DNA of 32,462 nt, from positions 1 through 32,462 of the forward strand of contig JBBIST010000028.1 in the NCBI GenBank assembly GCA_037441125.1, written 5' to 3'. Positions 23,701 through 32,462 of this stretch are shown piece after piece (position 1 is the stretch's first letter; every line of letters starts with the position of its first letter). The translations under genes and the position numbers were made by a program. Source of the DNA: JALHMQ01 sp037441125. GTDB lineage: Bacteria > Pseudomonadota > Gammaproteobacteria > Burkholderiales > Burkholderiaceae_F. The notes under the pieces were generated by a model that was given only the letters and a program-made list of their open reading frames with translations, made no database searches and had not been told where the DNA came from.

Positions 23701-24894
23701 TCACTGAGCGCGCAGTCGCGCGAAGCCCTGCGCCAGATCGTCGATCAGGTCGCCGGCGTCCTCGAGGCCGGCGGCGATGCGCAGCAGCGGCCCGGCAAAC
23801 GGCGGCGCCAGCGTGCGCTCAGGGCGGGCGGCGATGATCAGGCTCTCGTAGCCGCCCCAGGAGGCGCCGATGCCGAACAGTTGCAGGCCGTCGATCAGCT
23901 CCCTGCACGCGGCCGCGCTCACCGCGGTTTTGAGGGCGACACCGAACAGGCCGCTGGCGCCCGTCATGTCGCGCGCCCACAGCGCGTGGCCGGGGTCGTC
24001 GGCCGCGGCCGGGTACAGGATGCGCTCGACCTCGGGCTGCGCGCGCAGCCAGTCGATCAGGCGCTCGGCGTTGGCGCGGTGCTGCGCCAAGCGCGCGCCC
24101 ATCGAACGCAGCCCGCGCAGCGCCAGCCAGCAGTCGTCGGGGCTCGCCGTCACGCCGAGCTGATGGATCGCCGCGCGCAGAGTCGGCCAGGCGCCTTCGT
24201 TGGCGGTGAGCGTGCCCAGCACCAGATCCGAATGGCCGCCGATGTACTTGGTCGCGGCGTGGATCGACACGTCGACGCCGTGCGCCAGCGGCCGGTAGTA
24301 AAGCGGTGTCGCCCAGGTGTTGTCGATCAGGCTCACGGCGCCGCGTGCGCGCGCCACCGACGCCAGCAGCGGCACGTCCTGCATCTCGAAGGTGAGTGAA
24401 CCCGGCGACTCGAGCAGCAGCACGCTCGTGCCCGGCGCGAACAGCGCCTCGACCGCGGCGCGGCCGGCCTCGCCGACGCGCGGGTCGTAGATCACCGCGC
24501 TGACGCCGAAGCGCGGCAGCACCTCGCGGCAGAACGTGCGCGTCGGTCCGTACACCGAATCGGGCACCAGCACGCGATCGCCCTGGCGCACGAAGGCGAG
24601 GATCGCCGTGGTGATCGCCGCCAGCCCCGACGGCGCCGCCCAGCTCGCGTGCCCGCCTTCGAGTTCGGTCAGCGCGTCGTAGAAGGCGTGATGGGTCGGC
24701 GTGCCGTAGATGCCGTAGGTCACCGGCCGATCTTCGCCGGCATGGCGCCGGCGCACGCGCTCGCTCATCTGCGCCGCGCTGTCGTGCAGGACGGTCGAGC
24801 CGCGTACCAGCGGCGGATTGACGAAGCCGAAGCTCGCGGCGCGGTCGCGCCCGAGCGTGGTCAACAGCGTGGCGTGGCGGCGCCGGCGGCTCAT
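23701..24894 (-). CDS. metC: Cystathionine beta-lyase
   Basis: 397 residues from ATG 24894. A Cys/Met-metabolism PLP enzyme of fold type I with substrate/phosphate Tyr in TYGIYGTPTHHA, D191 in DNTWATPLYY (pyridine nitrogen) and the Schiff-base lysine K216 in HAATKYIGGHSD. It converts cystathionine to homocysteine, pyruvate and ammonia in methionine synthesis. The sequence around the lysine and the C-terminal SWGGYESLI favour MetC over cystathionine gamma-synthase. It lies 32 bp downstream of the MBL hydrolase gene, probably in one transcript. Confidence 0.9.
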   Translation of the reverse strand: MSRRRRHATLLTTLGRDRAASFGFVNPPLVRGSTVLHDSAAQMSERVRRRHAGEDRPVTYGIYGTPTHHAFYDALTELEGGHASWAAPSGLAAITTAILAFVRQGDRVLVPDSVYGPTRTFCREVLPRFGVSAVIYDPRVGEAGRAAVEALFAPGTSVLLLESPGSLTFEMQDVPLLASVARARGAVSLIDNTWATPLYYRPLAHGVDVSIHAATKYIGGHSDLVLGTLTANEGAWPTLRAAIHQLGVTASPDDCWLALRGLRSMGARLAQHRANAERLIDWLRAQPEVERILYPAAADDPGHALWARDMTGASGLFGVALKTAVSAAACRELIDGLQLFGIGASWGGYESLIIAARPERTLAPPFAGPLLRIAAGLEDAGDLIDDLAQGFARLRAQ

Positions 24895-24926
24895 CGAATG
24901 GCGTGCGCCGAGTCGGTCGCGGCCGA

Positions 24927-25979
24927 TCAGGTCTGGGCGAAGGTGTAGACGCCGTCGGCCTGGCGCCGCACCAGCCGCCCCTCGTACCAGAGCGCGTGCA
25001 GGTGCGCGAGCGACTCGCCGAGCGCGAAGCTCGTCTGGTGCAGGTCGAGCTCGCGCTTGAACAGCACCGGAACGATGTCGGCCGCGGTCTGCGGCGTCGC
25101 GCAGGCCTCGTGGACCTCGGCCAGTCGCGCCTCGTGGTGCCCGTGCTGTTGCGCCACGCGCTGGTGCAGGCCGACGAAGGGCCGGCCGTGCGAGGGCAGC
25201 ACCAGCGTGTCGGCCGGCAGCATCAGGTACTGGTCGAGCGAACGCAGGTAGCGCGGCAGCGGATTGGCCTCGGGTTCGAGATCGAACACGCTGACGTTGG
25301 TCGAGATGCGCGGCAGCACCATGTCGCCGGAGACCAGCAGCCGGTCCTCGGCGCTATACAGCGACACGTGCTCGGGCGCGTGGCCGTAGCCGACGATGAC
25401 GCGGAACACGCGCCGCGCGCCGGCGCGGCCGATCGAGATCTGTTCGCCGTCGACGATCCGGCGATAGGCGCGCGGCACCGCCGGCACCAGCTTGCGGTAG
25501 TGGCCGCCGCCGCGCGCGCGCATCGCCGCCAACACGTCCGGGTCGGACAGGCCGTGGCGGCGGAAGTGCTCGGCGGCGTCGGCGCCGCCCTCGCTGCTGC
25601 CGGCGCTCAGGAAGCGGCCGTAGGCGTACTCGGTGGCGCTCATCCACAGCGGCGCCTGCCAGCGCCGGCGTTCGCCGCCGGCGGCGAGCCAGTGCGCGAG
25701 CCCGAGATGGTCGGGATGGAAGTGGGTGGCGAGCACGCGCAGCAGCGGCCGGCCCTCGAACACGGTGTCGAACAGCCGCTCCCACGCCGCCTGCGTCTCG
25801 GCGCTGGTGATGCCGCAGTCGATCGCGGTGAATCCGGCGACACCGTCGATCTCGTCTTCCAGCAGCCACAGGTTGATGTGGTCGAGCGCGAACGGCAGCG
25901 GCATGCGCAGCCAGTGCAGTCCGGGCCGCAGGGCGAGCGCTTCGCCGCTGGCCGGCGCCGCCGGCCACGGGTAGGTCAA
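24927..25979 (-). CDS. Metallo-beta-lactamase-fold hydrolase
   Basis: 350 residues from TTG 25979. A CTG at 26000, seven codons upstream, has a GGGAG ribosome site in front and would give LNPLESQ, which looks like the family's usual N-terminus. The zinc motif is THFHPDH (H86, H88, D90, H91), with later ligands in VGYGHAPEH and SGDMVLP and a final SHGRPF. The glyoxalase II-like core is followed by a winged-helix-like C-terminal segment (LHQTSFALGESLAHLHALWYEGRLVRR). Likely a thioester or lactone hydrolase. It is divergent from a LiuR-like regulator, which may control it. Confidence 0.87.
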   Translation of the reverse strand: MTYPWPAAPASGEALALRPGLHWLRMPLPFALDHINLWLLEDEIDGVAGFTAIDCGITSAETQAAWERLFDTVFEGRPLLRVLATHFHPDHLGLAHWLAAGGERRRWQAPLWMSATEYAYGRFLSAGSSEGGADAAEHFRRHGLSDPDVLAAMRARGGGHYRKLVPAVPRAYRRIVDGEQISIGRAGARRVFRVIVGYGHAPEHVSLYSAEDRLLVSGDMVLPRISTNVSVFDLEPEANPLPRYLRSLDQYLMLPADTLVLPSHGRPFVGLHQRVAQQHGHHEARLAEVHEACATPQTAADIVPVLFKRELDLHQTSFALGESLAHLHALWYEGRLVRRQADGVYTFAQT

Positions 25980-26043
25980 CTGGCTTTCGAGGGGGTTCAG
26001 GGGCGCTCCCGCGACGCGGCGCCCGGCCGCGGGGCGGCCGCGC

Positions 26044-26064
26044 TTGACGCGCTCGTCAGGTCAA
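26044..26064. promoter_or_regulatory. Candidate MerR-family operator in the MBL/MerR divergent gap
   Basis: TTGAC-N11-GTCAA is a 21-bp interrupted inverted repeat, 16 bp before the MerR ATG, in the gap shared with the MBL hydrolase. TTGACG also resembles a -35. MerR-type regulators commonly bind such repeats in divergent promoters. Binding is inferred. Confidence 0.4.
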
Positions 26065-26079
26065 CCGATTCTACGCAGC

Positions 26080-26493
26080 ATGAACCTGCGCAACGCGCGC
26101 CGCGCCGAATCGCCGCCGGCGAGCTACACGATCGCCGAGCTGGCGCGCGAGTTCGACATCACTCCGCGCGCGATCCGCTTCTACGAAAGCCACGGCATCC
26201 TGGCGCCGGCGCGCGCCGGCGGCCTGCGCCGCGTCTACTCGGCGCGCGACCGCACGCGCCTGAAGCTCACCCTGCGCGGCAAGCGGCTCGGCCTGTCGCT
26301 GCAACAGATCCGCGAGCTGATCGACATGTACGAGAGCCCGAAGGACGCCGCCGCGCAGGCGCGCCGTTTCCTCAAGGTGCTGCAGCAGCACCGGGCGACG
26401 CTCGAGCAGCAGCGCCAGGACATCGAGGTCACGCTGGCCGAGATCGCGCGCCACGAGGCCGACTGCCGGCGCCTGCTCAAGCCGCGCGGCTGA
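26080..26493 (+). CDS. MerR-family regulator, LiuR-like
   Basis: 137 residues from ATG 26080. The MerR winged helix-turn-helix (YTIAELAREFDITPRAIRFYESHGILAPARAGGLRRVYSARDRTRLKLTLRGKRLGLSLQQIRELIDMY) is followed by a long dimerisation helix (ARRFLKVLQQHRATLEQQRQDIEVTLAEIARHEADC). It lacks a large ligand domain. The RGKRLGLSLQQIREL stretch is that of LiuR, which controls branched-chain amino acid breakdown in proteobacteria. The liu genes are not in the window; the nearest candidate target is the divergent MBL hydrolase. Confidence 0.87.
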   Translation: MNLRNARRAESPPASYTIAELAREFDITPRAIRFYESHGILAPARAGGLRRVYSARDRTRLKLTLRGKRLGLSLQQIRELIDMYESPKDAAAQARRFLKVLQQHRATLEQQRQDIEVTLAEIARHEADCRRLLKPRG

Positions 26494-26552
26494 GCGCGCG
26501 CAGCCCGACCGCGGCCGGCGCGGCGCGGTTGTGGCGGGTGCAAGCGCCCTGC

Positions 26553-26558
26553 TATCGT
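26553..26558 (+). promoter_or_regulatory. Candidate extended -10 of the TerB-like gene
   Basis: TGCTATCGT gives an extended -10 (TG-N-TATCGT) 24 nt before the ATG at 26583. TTGTGG at 26529-26534 could be a weak -35 with an 18-bp spacer. Confidence 0.35.
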
Positions 26559-26582
26559 CGCCGCGACGACCCCGGCCAGCGC

Positions 26583-27038
26583 ATGCTCGACGCGATCCGC
26601 AGCTTCTTCGACCGCCGCATCGGCGCCGGCGCGCCCGAACGCGTGCCCTCGATCCAGCGCGCCACCGCGGCGCTGCTGGCGGAAGTGGTGCGCACCGACC
26701 GCGAGATCTCGCCGCAGGCGCAGGCGGTGGCACAGCGTGCGATCCGCGAGAAGTTCGGCCTGACGGAGCAGGAGGCGGCCGAGATCCTCGCGCTCGCCGA
26801 CGAGGAGGTGCGCGCCGCCACCGACTACTACCAGTTCACCTCGCTCATCAACCGCGACTTCGCCCCCGAGCAGAAGATCCGCATGATCGAGCTGCTGTGG
26901 ATGGTGGCCTACGCCGACGACGAATTGTCGGCGCACGAGATGCACCTGGTGCGCAAGATGGCCGACCTGCTGCATGTGCCGCCGAGCGTCTACATCGCCG
27001 CCAAGATGCGCGCGCGCGACGCGATGCGCGGCGAGTAG
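26583..27038 (+). CDS. TerB-like (DUF533/TerB superfamily) protein
   Basis: 151 residues from ATG 26583. An all-helical protein with two similar helix pairs: ATAALLAEVVRTDREISPQAQAV and IELLWMVAYADDELSAHEMHLVRKMADLLHV. The acidic D-R-E-I/D-D-E-L loops are the TerB hallmark and probably bind a metal. Isolated TerB-like genes of this sort are common in betaproteobacteria and are not evidence of tellurite resistance by themselves. No other ter gene is present. Confidence 0.83.
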   Translation: MLDAIRSFFDRRIGAGAPERVPSIQRATAALLAEVVRTDREISPQAQAVAQRAIREKFGLTEQEAAEILALADEEVRAATDYYQFTSLINRDFAPEQKIRMIELLWMVAYADDELSAHEMHLVRKMADLLHVPPSVYIAAKMRARDAMRGE

Positions 27039-27125
27039 GAGCGCCCGCGCCGCCGGCGCGCGCCGGCCGGTGCGGCGCCCACCGGTCGCTGCGCCGGGCG
27101 CCGGACGGGCCGGCGAGAACCGCCG

Positions 27126-28331
27126 ATGAGTTCGCCCGCGCAGTTGCGCCGCCTGCTGTATGCGGCGGCGCTGTTGCGCGCGCTTGCGGTCGGCATGATC
27201 GCGGTGCTGATCGGCCTGTACTGCGCCCGGCTCGGCTTCTCGGCGCTGCAGATCGGCGTCGTGCTGTCGGCGGCGCTCTGGGGCGCGGCACTGGCCACCC
27301 TGCTCACCACGCTCGCCGGCCATCGCGCCAGCGCGCGCACGCTGCTGCTGACCCTGTGCACGGCTCCGGTGGCGGCGATGCTGGTGCTGCTGTCGAGCGA
27401 CGGCTTCGTGCCGATCGCGGCCGCCGCCTTCTTCGGCATGTTCGCGGTCAACGGCCGCGACCGCGGCGCGATCCCGATCATCGAGCAGGCGCTGCTGCCG
27501 GCCACCGCCGGCGACGCCGAGCGCACGCGCGTGTTCGCCCGCTACAACGTCGTGCTCGACGCCGGCTACGCGGCCGGCGGCCTGCTCGCCGGGCTGCCGA
27601 CGCTGCTCGAGTCGGTCGCCGGACTGGGCGCGCTGGCGGCGATGCAGGCGGCACTGCTCCTGTTCTGCGTCCTGTACGCGGCCAGCGCGGCCCTGTACGC
27701 GCGATTGCCGGCCGCTCTCGACGAGATGGCGTCGGCGCCGCTGCACAAGCTGTCGCCGGCGAGCCGGCCGCTGGTGGCGCGCTTGAGCGGCCTGTTCTTC
27801 ATCGACGCCTTCGCCGGCGGCTTCGTCGGCACGGCGCTGCTCGCCTACTGGTTCTCCGAGAGCTTCGGCGTATCGGCGGCCACCCTGGCGCTGCTGTTCG
27901 CGCTCGGGCGGCTGCTGTCGGCCGCCTCGCACTTGGCCGCGGCCTGGCTGGCGCAGCGCATCGGCCTGGTCAACACGATGGTGTTCACGCACATCCCGTC
28001 GAGCCTGCTGCTGCTGGCGATGGTGGCCTCCGGCGACTTCGTGCTCGCCGCCGCCCTGTTCCTGCTGCGCGAGTCGCTGGTCGAGATGGACGTGCCGACG
28101 CGCCAGTCGTACGTGATGGCGGTGGTGCAGCCGGCCGAGCGGCAGGCGGTGGCCGGCATCACCAACCTGGTTCGCAGCGGCGGCTGGGCGCTGGCGCCGA
28201 CCTTCGCCGGCGCGCTGATGCACGGCGCCGGCCTCGGCGCGCCGCTGGTGCTGGCCGGCGTGGCCAAGATCGGCTACGACCTGCTGCTGTGGCGCGAATT
28301 CCGGCGCGTCAAGCCGCCGGAGGAGCGGTGA
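27126..28331 (+). CDS. MFS transporter of unknown substrate
   Basis: 401 residues from ATG 27126. About twelve hydrophobic segments fill the length (for example ALAVGMIAVLIGLYCARLGFS and LALLFALGRLLSAASHLAAAWLA). Helices 4-5 hold NGRDRGAIPIIEQALLP, and the second half has RESLVEMDVPTRQSYVMAVV, a charged segment seen in one clade of drug/metabolite efflux-like MFS proteins. It follows the TerB-like gene after 87 GC-rich bases and is convergent to recQ across 31 bp. Nothing fixes the substrate. Confidence 0.83.
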   Translation: MSSPAQLRRLLYAAALLRALAVGMIAVLIGLYCARLGFSALQIGVVLSAALWGAALATLLTTLAGHRASARTLLLTLCTAPVAAMLVLLSSDGFVPIAAAAFFGMFAVNGRDRGAIPIIEQALLPATAGDAERTRVFARYNVVLDAGYAAGGLLAGLPTLLESVAGLGALAAMQAALLLFCVLYAASAALYARLPAALDEMASAPLHKLSPASRPLVARLSGLFFIDAFAGGFVGTALLAYWFSESFGVSAATLALLFALGRLLSAASHLAAAWLAQRIGLVNTMVFTHIPSSLLLLAMVASGDFVLAAALFLLRESLVEMDVPTRQSYVMAVVQPAERQAVAGITNLVRSGGWALAPTFAGALMHGAGLGAPLVLAGVAKIGYDLLLWREFRRVKPPEER

Positions 28332-28362
28332 GTTCAGGTCCGGGCGGTGCGTGAACCTTCCG

Positions 28363-30234
<1,872 letters not shown>

Positions 30235-30307
30235 CGCGCCAAGGGTAGCGAAACCGGCGCCGGCGGCGCCGTCGGTCGCGCCGCGCCGCGTCCGCGCCGC
30301 GCTTGAT

Positions 30308-30313
30308 TAGCAT
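30308..30313 (+). promoter_or_regulatory. Candidate -10 of the small membrane-protein gene
   Basis: TAGCAT (4/6) in TTGATTAGCATCGGCGCC, 35 nt before the ATG, resembles the TAGAATCCGCGCC arrangement before argS. Confidence 0.3.
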
Positions 30314-30348
30314 CGGCGCCCATAGCCCACGCACCGAAAGCCCTGACC

Positions 30349-30852
30349 ATGAGCGCGATCCCGCCCGACGACTTTGCCGGCCGCGTCGAGCCGGCTGCGG
30401 CGCTCGTGCCGGCCGGGCGCGAGTTCACCACGGCCTGGCTCGCCTACGGCTGCTTCGTGCTCGGTGTCGTGCTGTGGTGGCCGTCGATCGTCGGGCTCGT
30501 GATCAGCTACGTCCGCCGCAACGAGCCGCAGGCCGGTTTCATCGCCAGCCACTACCGCTGGCTGATCGCGACCTTCTGGTGGTCGACGGCCGGCTGGGTC
30601 GTCTCGTTCGCGCTGATCGCCGCCGGCGTGCTGCCGATCGCGCTCGAAGCGCTGCGCGCCGCCGCGCGCAGCGGCCAGGCGCTCGGCGAGGCCGGCACGC
30701 AGACGCTGCTCAGTCTCGACTGGGGTGCGATCTTCGTTGCCGTCGGCCTGGCCGCGGCCGGCGGCGTCGGCCTGCTGGTCACGTTTTTTTGGCTCATCTA
30801 CCGGCTGATCCGCGGCACGCTGCGCTTGGCCGACGCGCGGCCGGTGCCCTGA
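30349..30852 (+). CDS. Small membrane protein, DUF4870-like
   Basis: 167 residues from ATG 30349. Three hydrophobic segments: WLAYGCFVLGVVLWWPSIVGLVISYV (about 29-54), LIATFWWSTAGWVVSFALIAAGVLPIAL and WGAIFVAVGLAAAGGVGLLVTFFWLIYRLI. The pattern YVRRNEPQAGFIASHYRW after helix 1 and the end FWLIYRLIRGTLRLAD resemble the DUF4870/TIM44-like-loop family of small proteobacterial membrane proteins. Function unknown; there is no enzymatic motif. It lies between recQ (divergent) and the lipoprotein gene (convergent). Confidence 0.75.
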   Translation: MSAIPPDDFAGRVEPAAALVPAGREFTTAWLAYGCFVLGVVLWWPSIVGLVISYVRRNEPQAGFIASHYRWLIATFWWSTAGWVVSFALIAAGVLPIALEALRAAARSGQALGEAGTQTLLSLDWGAIFVAVGLAAAGGVGLLVTFFWLIYRLIRGTLRLADARPVP

Positions 30853-30875
30853 CGCAAACACCGACTGCGCCGTTG

Positions 30876-30898
30876 GCCGGCGGACGTTCGCCGCCGGC
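30876..30898. terminator. Hairpin between the convergent membrane-protein and lipoprotein genes
   Basis: GCCGGCGG-N7-CCGCCGGC is a perfect 8-bp stem with a 7-nt loop, 24 bp after the membrane-protein stop. There is no U-tract, so it is at best a weak or Rho-assisted terminator. Confidence 0.35.
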
Positions 30899-30931
30899 GG
30901 CGCCGTGGCGCCGCAGGCGTGGGTCGGCGGG

Positions 30932-32173
30932 CTACAGCGCCGCGCACTGGCCCTCTTTCAGCGCCGCGCTGTTGCCGCGGCCATCCGGGGCCGGCTGGTT
31001 CTGGCCGCACTGCAGGTTGCCGACGATGCGGTTGTCGTACAGCAGCGCGCCGCCGCGGTTCTCGTTGACCTGCACGTTGCCGCCGACGCGATTGGCCTGC
31101 AACCACGCGAGGCCGCTGTTGGCGGTGAGCTGGATGTCGCCGGTCACGGTCGCGCCCTCGATCGTCGCCACGCCCGAGTGCACGATCTGCACCGAGCCGC
31201 CGATCCGGGTCGCGCCGGCGATCGCCAGGCGCGCCGCGCGCTCGGCTTGCACGTTGCCGTTGATCACGGCGTCGCGCAGGTCGGCCTGCGCGCCCTGCTC
31301 CAGGTGCAGCGAACCGATCAGCCGCGTGCCGGTGAGCGTGCAGCGCGCGTTGGCCGCGACCACCACGGTGTCGACGTTCACGGCGCCGAGGCTGGCGTCG
31401 CGGCAGGTGACGGTGCCGGCGGCGGGTGGACTGGGCAGCGGCGGCAGCGCTGGAGGCGGCGTGACCGGCGGCGTCGGCGGCACCGGAGTCGGCGGCGTGA
31501 CGGCCGGGGCGAGGTTGGCGCACTGATCCTGCAGCGCGGCAGCGCGATTGCCGCTGCCGCTGGGCGCCGGCAGGTTCTGCTTGCACTGCAGGTTGCCGTT
31601 GATCGCGTTGTTGGTGAGCATGACGCCGCCGGTGTTGTCCTCGACCTGAACGTTGCCGGTGACGCGGCTGTCGTGCAGCAGCAGGGCGCCGCGGTTGGCG
31701 AACAACTGGATGTCGCCGCGCACCTGCACGTTGGTCAGGGTGGCGGCACCGCCCTGGACCAGTTGCACCGAGCCCGTGACGGCCGAGTTGCCGGCGATCA
31801 GCACGGCTGCCGCGCCTTCGGCCTGGACGTTGCCGCCGACGCGCACGTTGCGCGCGTCGAGCACGGCGCCGCGCTCGACCAGGATCGAGCCGATCAGCCC
31901 GGTGCCGTCGAGCACGCAAGCGGCGCCGCTGGGCACGCGCACGCTGTCGATGTCCACCGCACCGATGCTCTGGTTGCGGCAGTCGAAGAGACCGATGCCC
32001 GGGGCGATCGCCGCCGGCGGCAGCGACGGCGCCGGCGCCAGCGACAGAGCAGTCGCCGGGTTGGCGCCGGCCGATGGCGGTGCCGCCGCGGTGTTCGGCG
32101 AGTCGCCGCCGCCGCACGCGGCCAGCAGGAGCGGGGCGCTGGCGCAGGCCAGCAGAGCAAGGCGTTGACGCAT
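30932..32173 (-). CDS. Lipoprotein with two tandem repeat halves of beta-helix character
   Basis: 413 residues from ATG 32173 with GGAGG upstream. The signal peptide ends in lipobox LAAC (Cys20), followed by GGGD, so outer-membrane anchoring is likely. After an Ala/Pro linker come two homologous domains, residues 65-221 and 257-413, joined by a proline-rich linker (228-250). Corresponding positions are offset by exactly 192 residues. Each half has four matching Cys (65/86/197/218 and 257/278/389/410) and a short-period rhythm GNVQA, GSVQ, GDIQL, GNVQV, GNLQC, which suggests coils of a parallel beta-helix. I do not recognise a named family. Surface or adhesive function is possible but not shown. 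Confidence 0.8.
   Translation of the reverse strand: MRQRLALLACASAPLLLAACGGGDSPNTAAAPPSAGANPATALSLAPAPSLPPAAIAPGIGLFDCRNQSIGAVDIDSVRVPSGAACVLDGTGLIGSILVERGAVLDARNVRVGGNVQAEGAAAVLIAGNSAVTGSVQLVQGGAATLTNVQVRGDIQLFANRGALLLHDSRVTGNVQVEDNTGGVMLTNNAINGNLQCKQNLPAPSGSGNRAAALQDQCANLAPAVTPPTPVPPTPPVTPPPALPPLPSPPAAGTVTCRDASLGAVNVDTVVVAANARCTLTGTRLIGSLHLEQGAQADLRDAVINGNVQAERAARLAIAGATRIGGSVQIVHSGVATIEGATVTGDIQLTANSGLAWLQANRVGGNVQVNENRGGALLYDNRIVGNLQCGQNQPAPDGRGNSAALKEGQCAAL
30935..31405 (-). repeat. Second copy of the lipoprotein internal duplication
   Basis: Encodes residues 257-413, aligned without gaps to residues 65-221. Shared blocks include GNVQAE, VTGDIQL, GNVQV, GNLQC and NQPAP/NLPAP. Confidence 0.75.
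31511..31981 (-). repeat. First copy of the lipoprotein internal duplication
   Basis: Encodes residues 65-221. All four cysteines have partners 192 residues later in the second copy. Confidence 0.75.
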
Positions 32174-32462
32174 GGGGTCCTCCGTGAGTCGTGGTCCGGC
32201 GCGCGTGCCCAGGCACGCCGCGCGCGGCGGGAACGGCGCGAGGGTAGCGGCGCGCCTTTCGGTGCGTCGCCGCCCTCGTACCGAAGACGTTCCTCGGGCG
32301 CGGCTATTCCGTTGACCACATCGCCGCTGCCGGCGGCCGCGTTCACGCCGCGGCCGCGGCCGAATCAGCGCGCGCTGAACCGAAGCTGCCGCGGCGGCGG
32401 TCGCAGCAAGCGTGCGGCGGCCGCGGCGGGGCTCCGGTACGCCGTCGACTTCGGCGCCCGCG
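32174..32462. other. Terminal intergenic region, no gene seen
   Basis: 289 bp upstream of the lipoprotein start up to the window edge. Open frames here are Arg/Ala-rich and lack starts with ribosome sites. The lipoprotein promoter should lie here, but no clear -10/-35 pair was found. Confidence 0.4.

Noticed and set aside
26583..27038. Tellurite-resistance function for the TerB-like protein
   Set aside because: No other ter gene is nearby, and isolated TerB-like proteins are not known to give resistance.

Overview
The window is a dense, very GC-rich bacterial chromosome segment with short intergenic gaps and genes packed into overlapping operons. The order argS, SPOR-domain gene, dsbA, short-chain dehydrogenase, together with a LiuR-like MerR regulator and the type of light-cluster genes, suggests a betaproteobacterium of Burkholderiales type. 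That placement is inference from gene content; there is no rRNA or other taxonomic marker. No tRNA, rRNA, insertion sequence, phage gene or CRISPR array was seen.

Region 1 (1-10815). After the tail of an incoming gene and a stand-alone FIST sensory-domain protein, a MerR-type regulator with a cobalamin-binding domain of the LitR/CarH photoreceptor class (litR, minus strand) is divergent from a rightward operon. The operon runs: FAD-dependent amine-oxidase-like protein, DUF1365, cyclopropane-fatty-acid-synthase-family methyltransferase, exported chalcone-isomerase-like protein, MFS transporter, DUF3833 lipoprotein, short-chain dehydrogenase, SnoaL/NTF2-like protein, and then a ferritin-like diiron protein. 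Gene sets of this kind are known as light- or singlet-oxygen-induced clusters and include relatives of the furan-fatty-acid enzymes UfaM and UfaD. I read it as a B12-light-controlled module that remodels membrane fatty acids. The divergent intergenic region carries two copies of TTGTC-N3-GACAA, which are candidate operators.

Region 2 (10816-17805). A 132-bp REP/MITE-like element, made of four mini-hairpins arranged as one long inverted repeat, ends on the start codon of a Rhizobium-type (COG4448) L-asparaginase. It is followed on the minus strand by an AAA/DUF4143 ATPase with an AT-rich palindromic control region, an oligopeptidase B-like S9 peptidase and a VOC-fold protein, the last divergent from glutathione reductase (gor).

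Region 3 (18110-22844). The genes are argS, a SPOR-domain inner-membrane protein, dsbA, an SDR, and a BtuF-like metal-chelate-binding protein that has no signal peptide. The last three are translationally overlapped.

Region 4 (22867-26493, mostly minus strand). An MNT-HEPN toxin-antitoxin pair, metC and a metallo-beta-lactamase-fold hydrolase lie on the minus strand; a LiuR-like MerR regulator is divergent from them.

Region 5 (26583-32462). This holds a TerB-like protein, a second MFS transporter, recQ, a small membrane protein, and a lipoprotein built from two halves offset by exactly 192 residues that appear to form beta-helix-like repeats. The final 289 bases show no gene.
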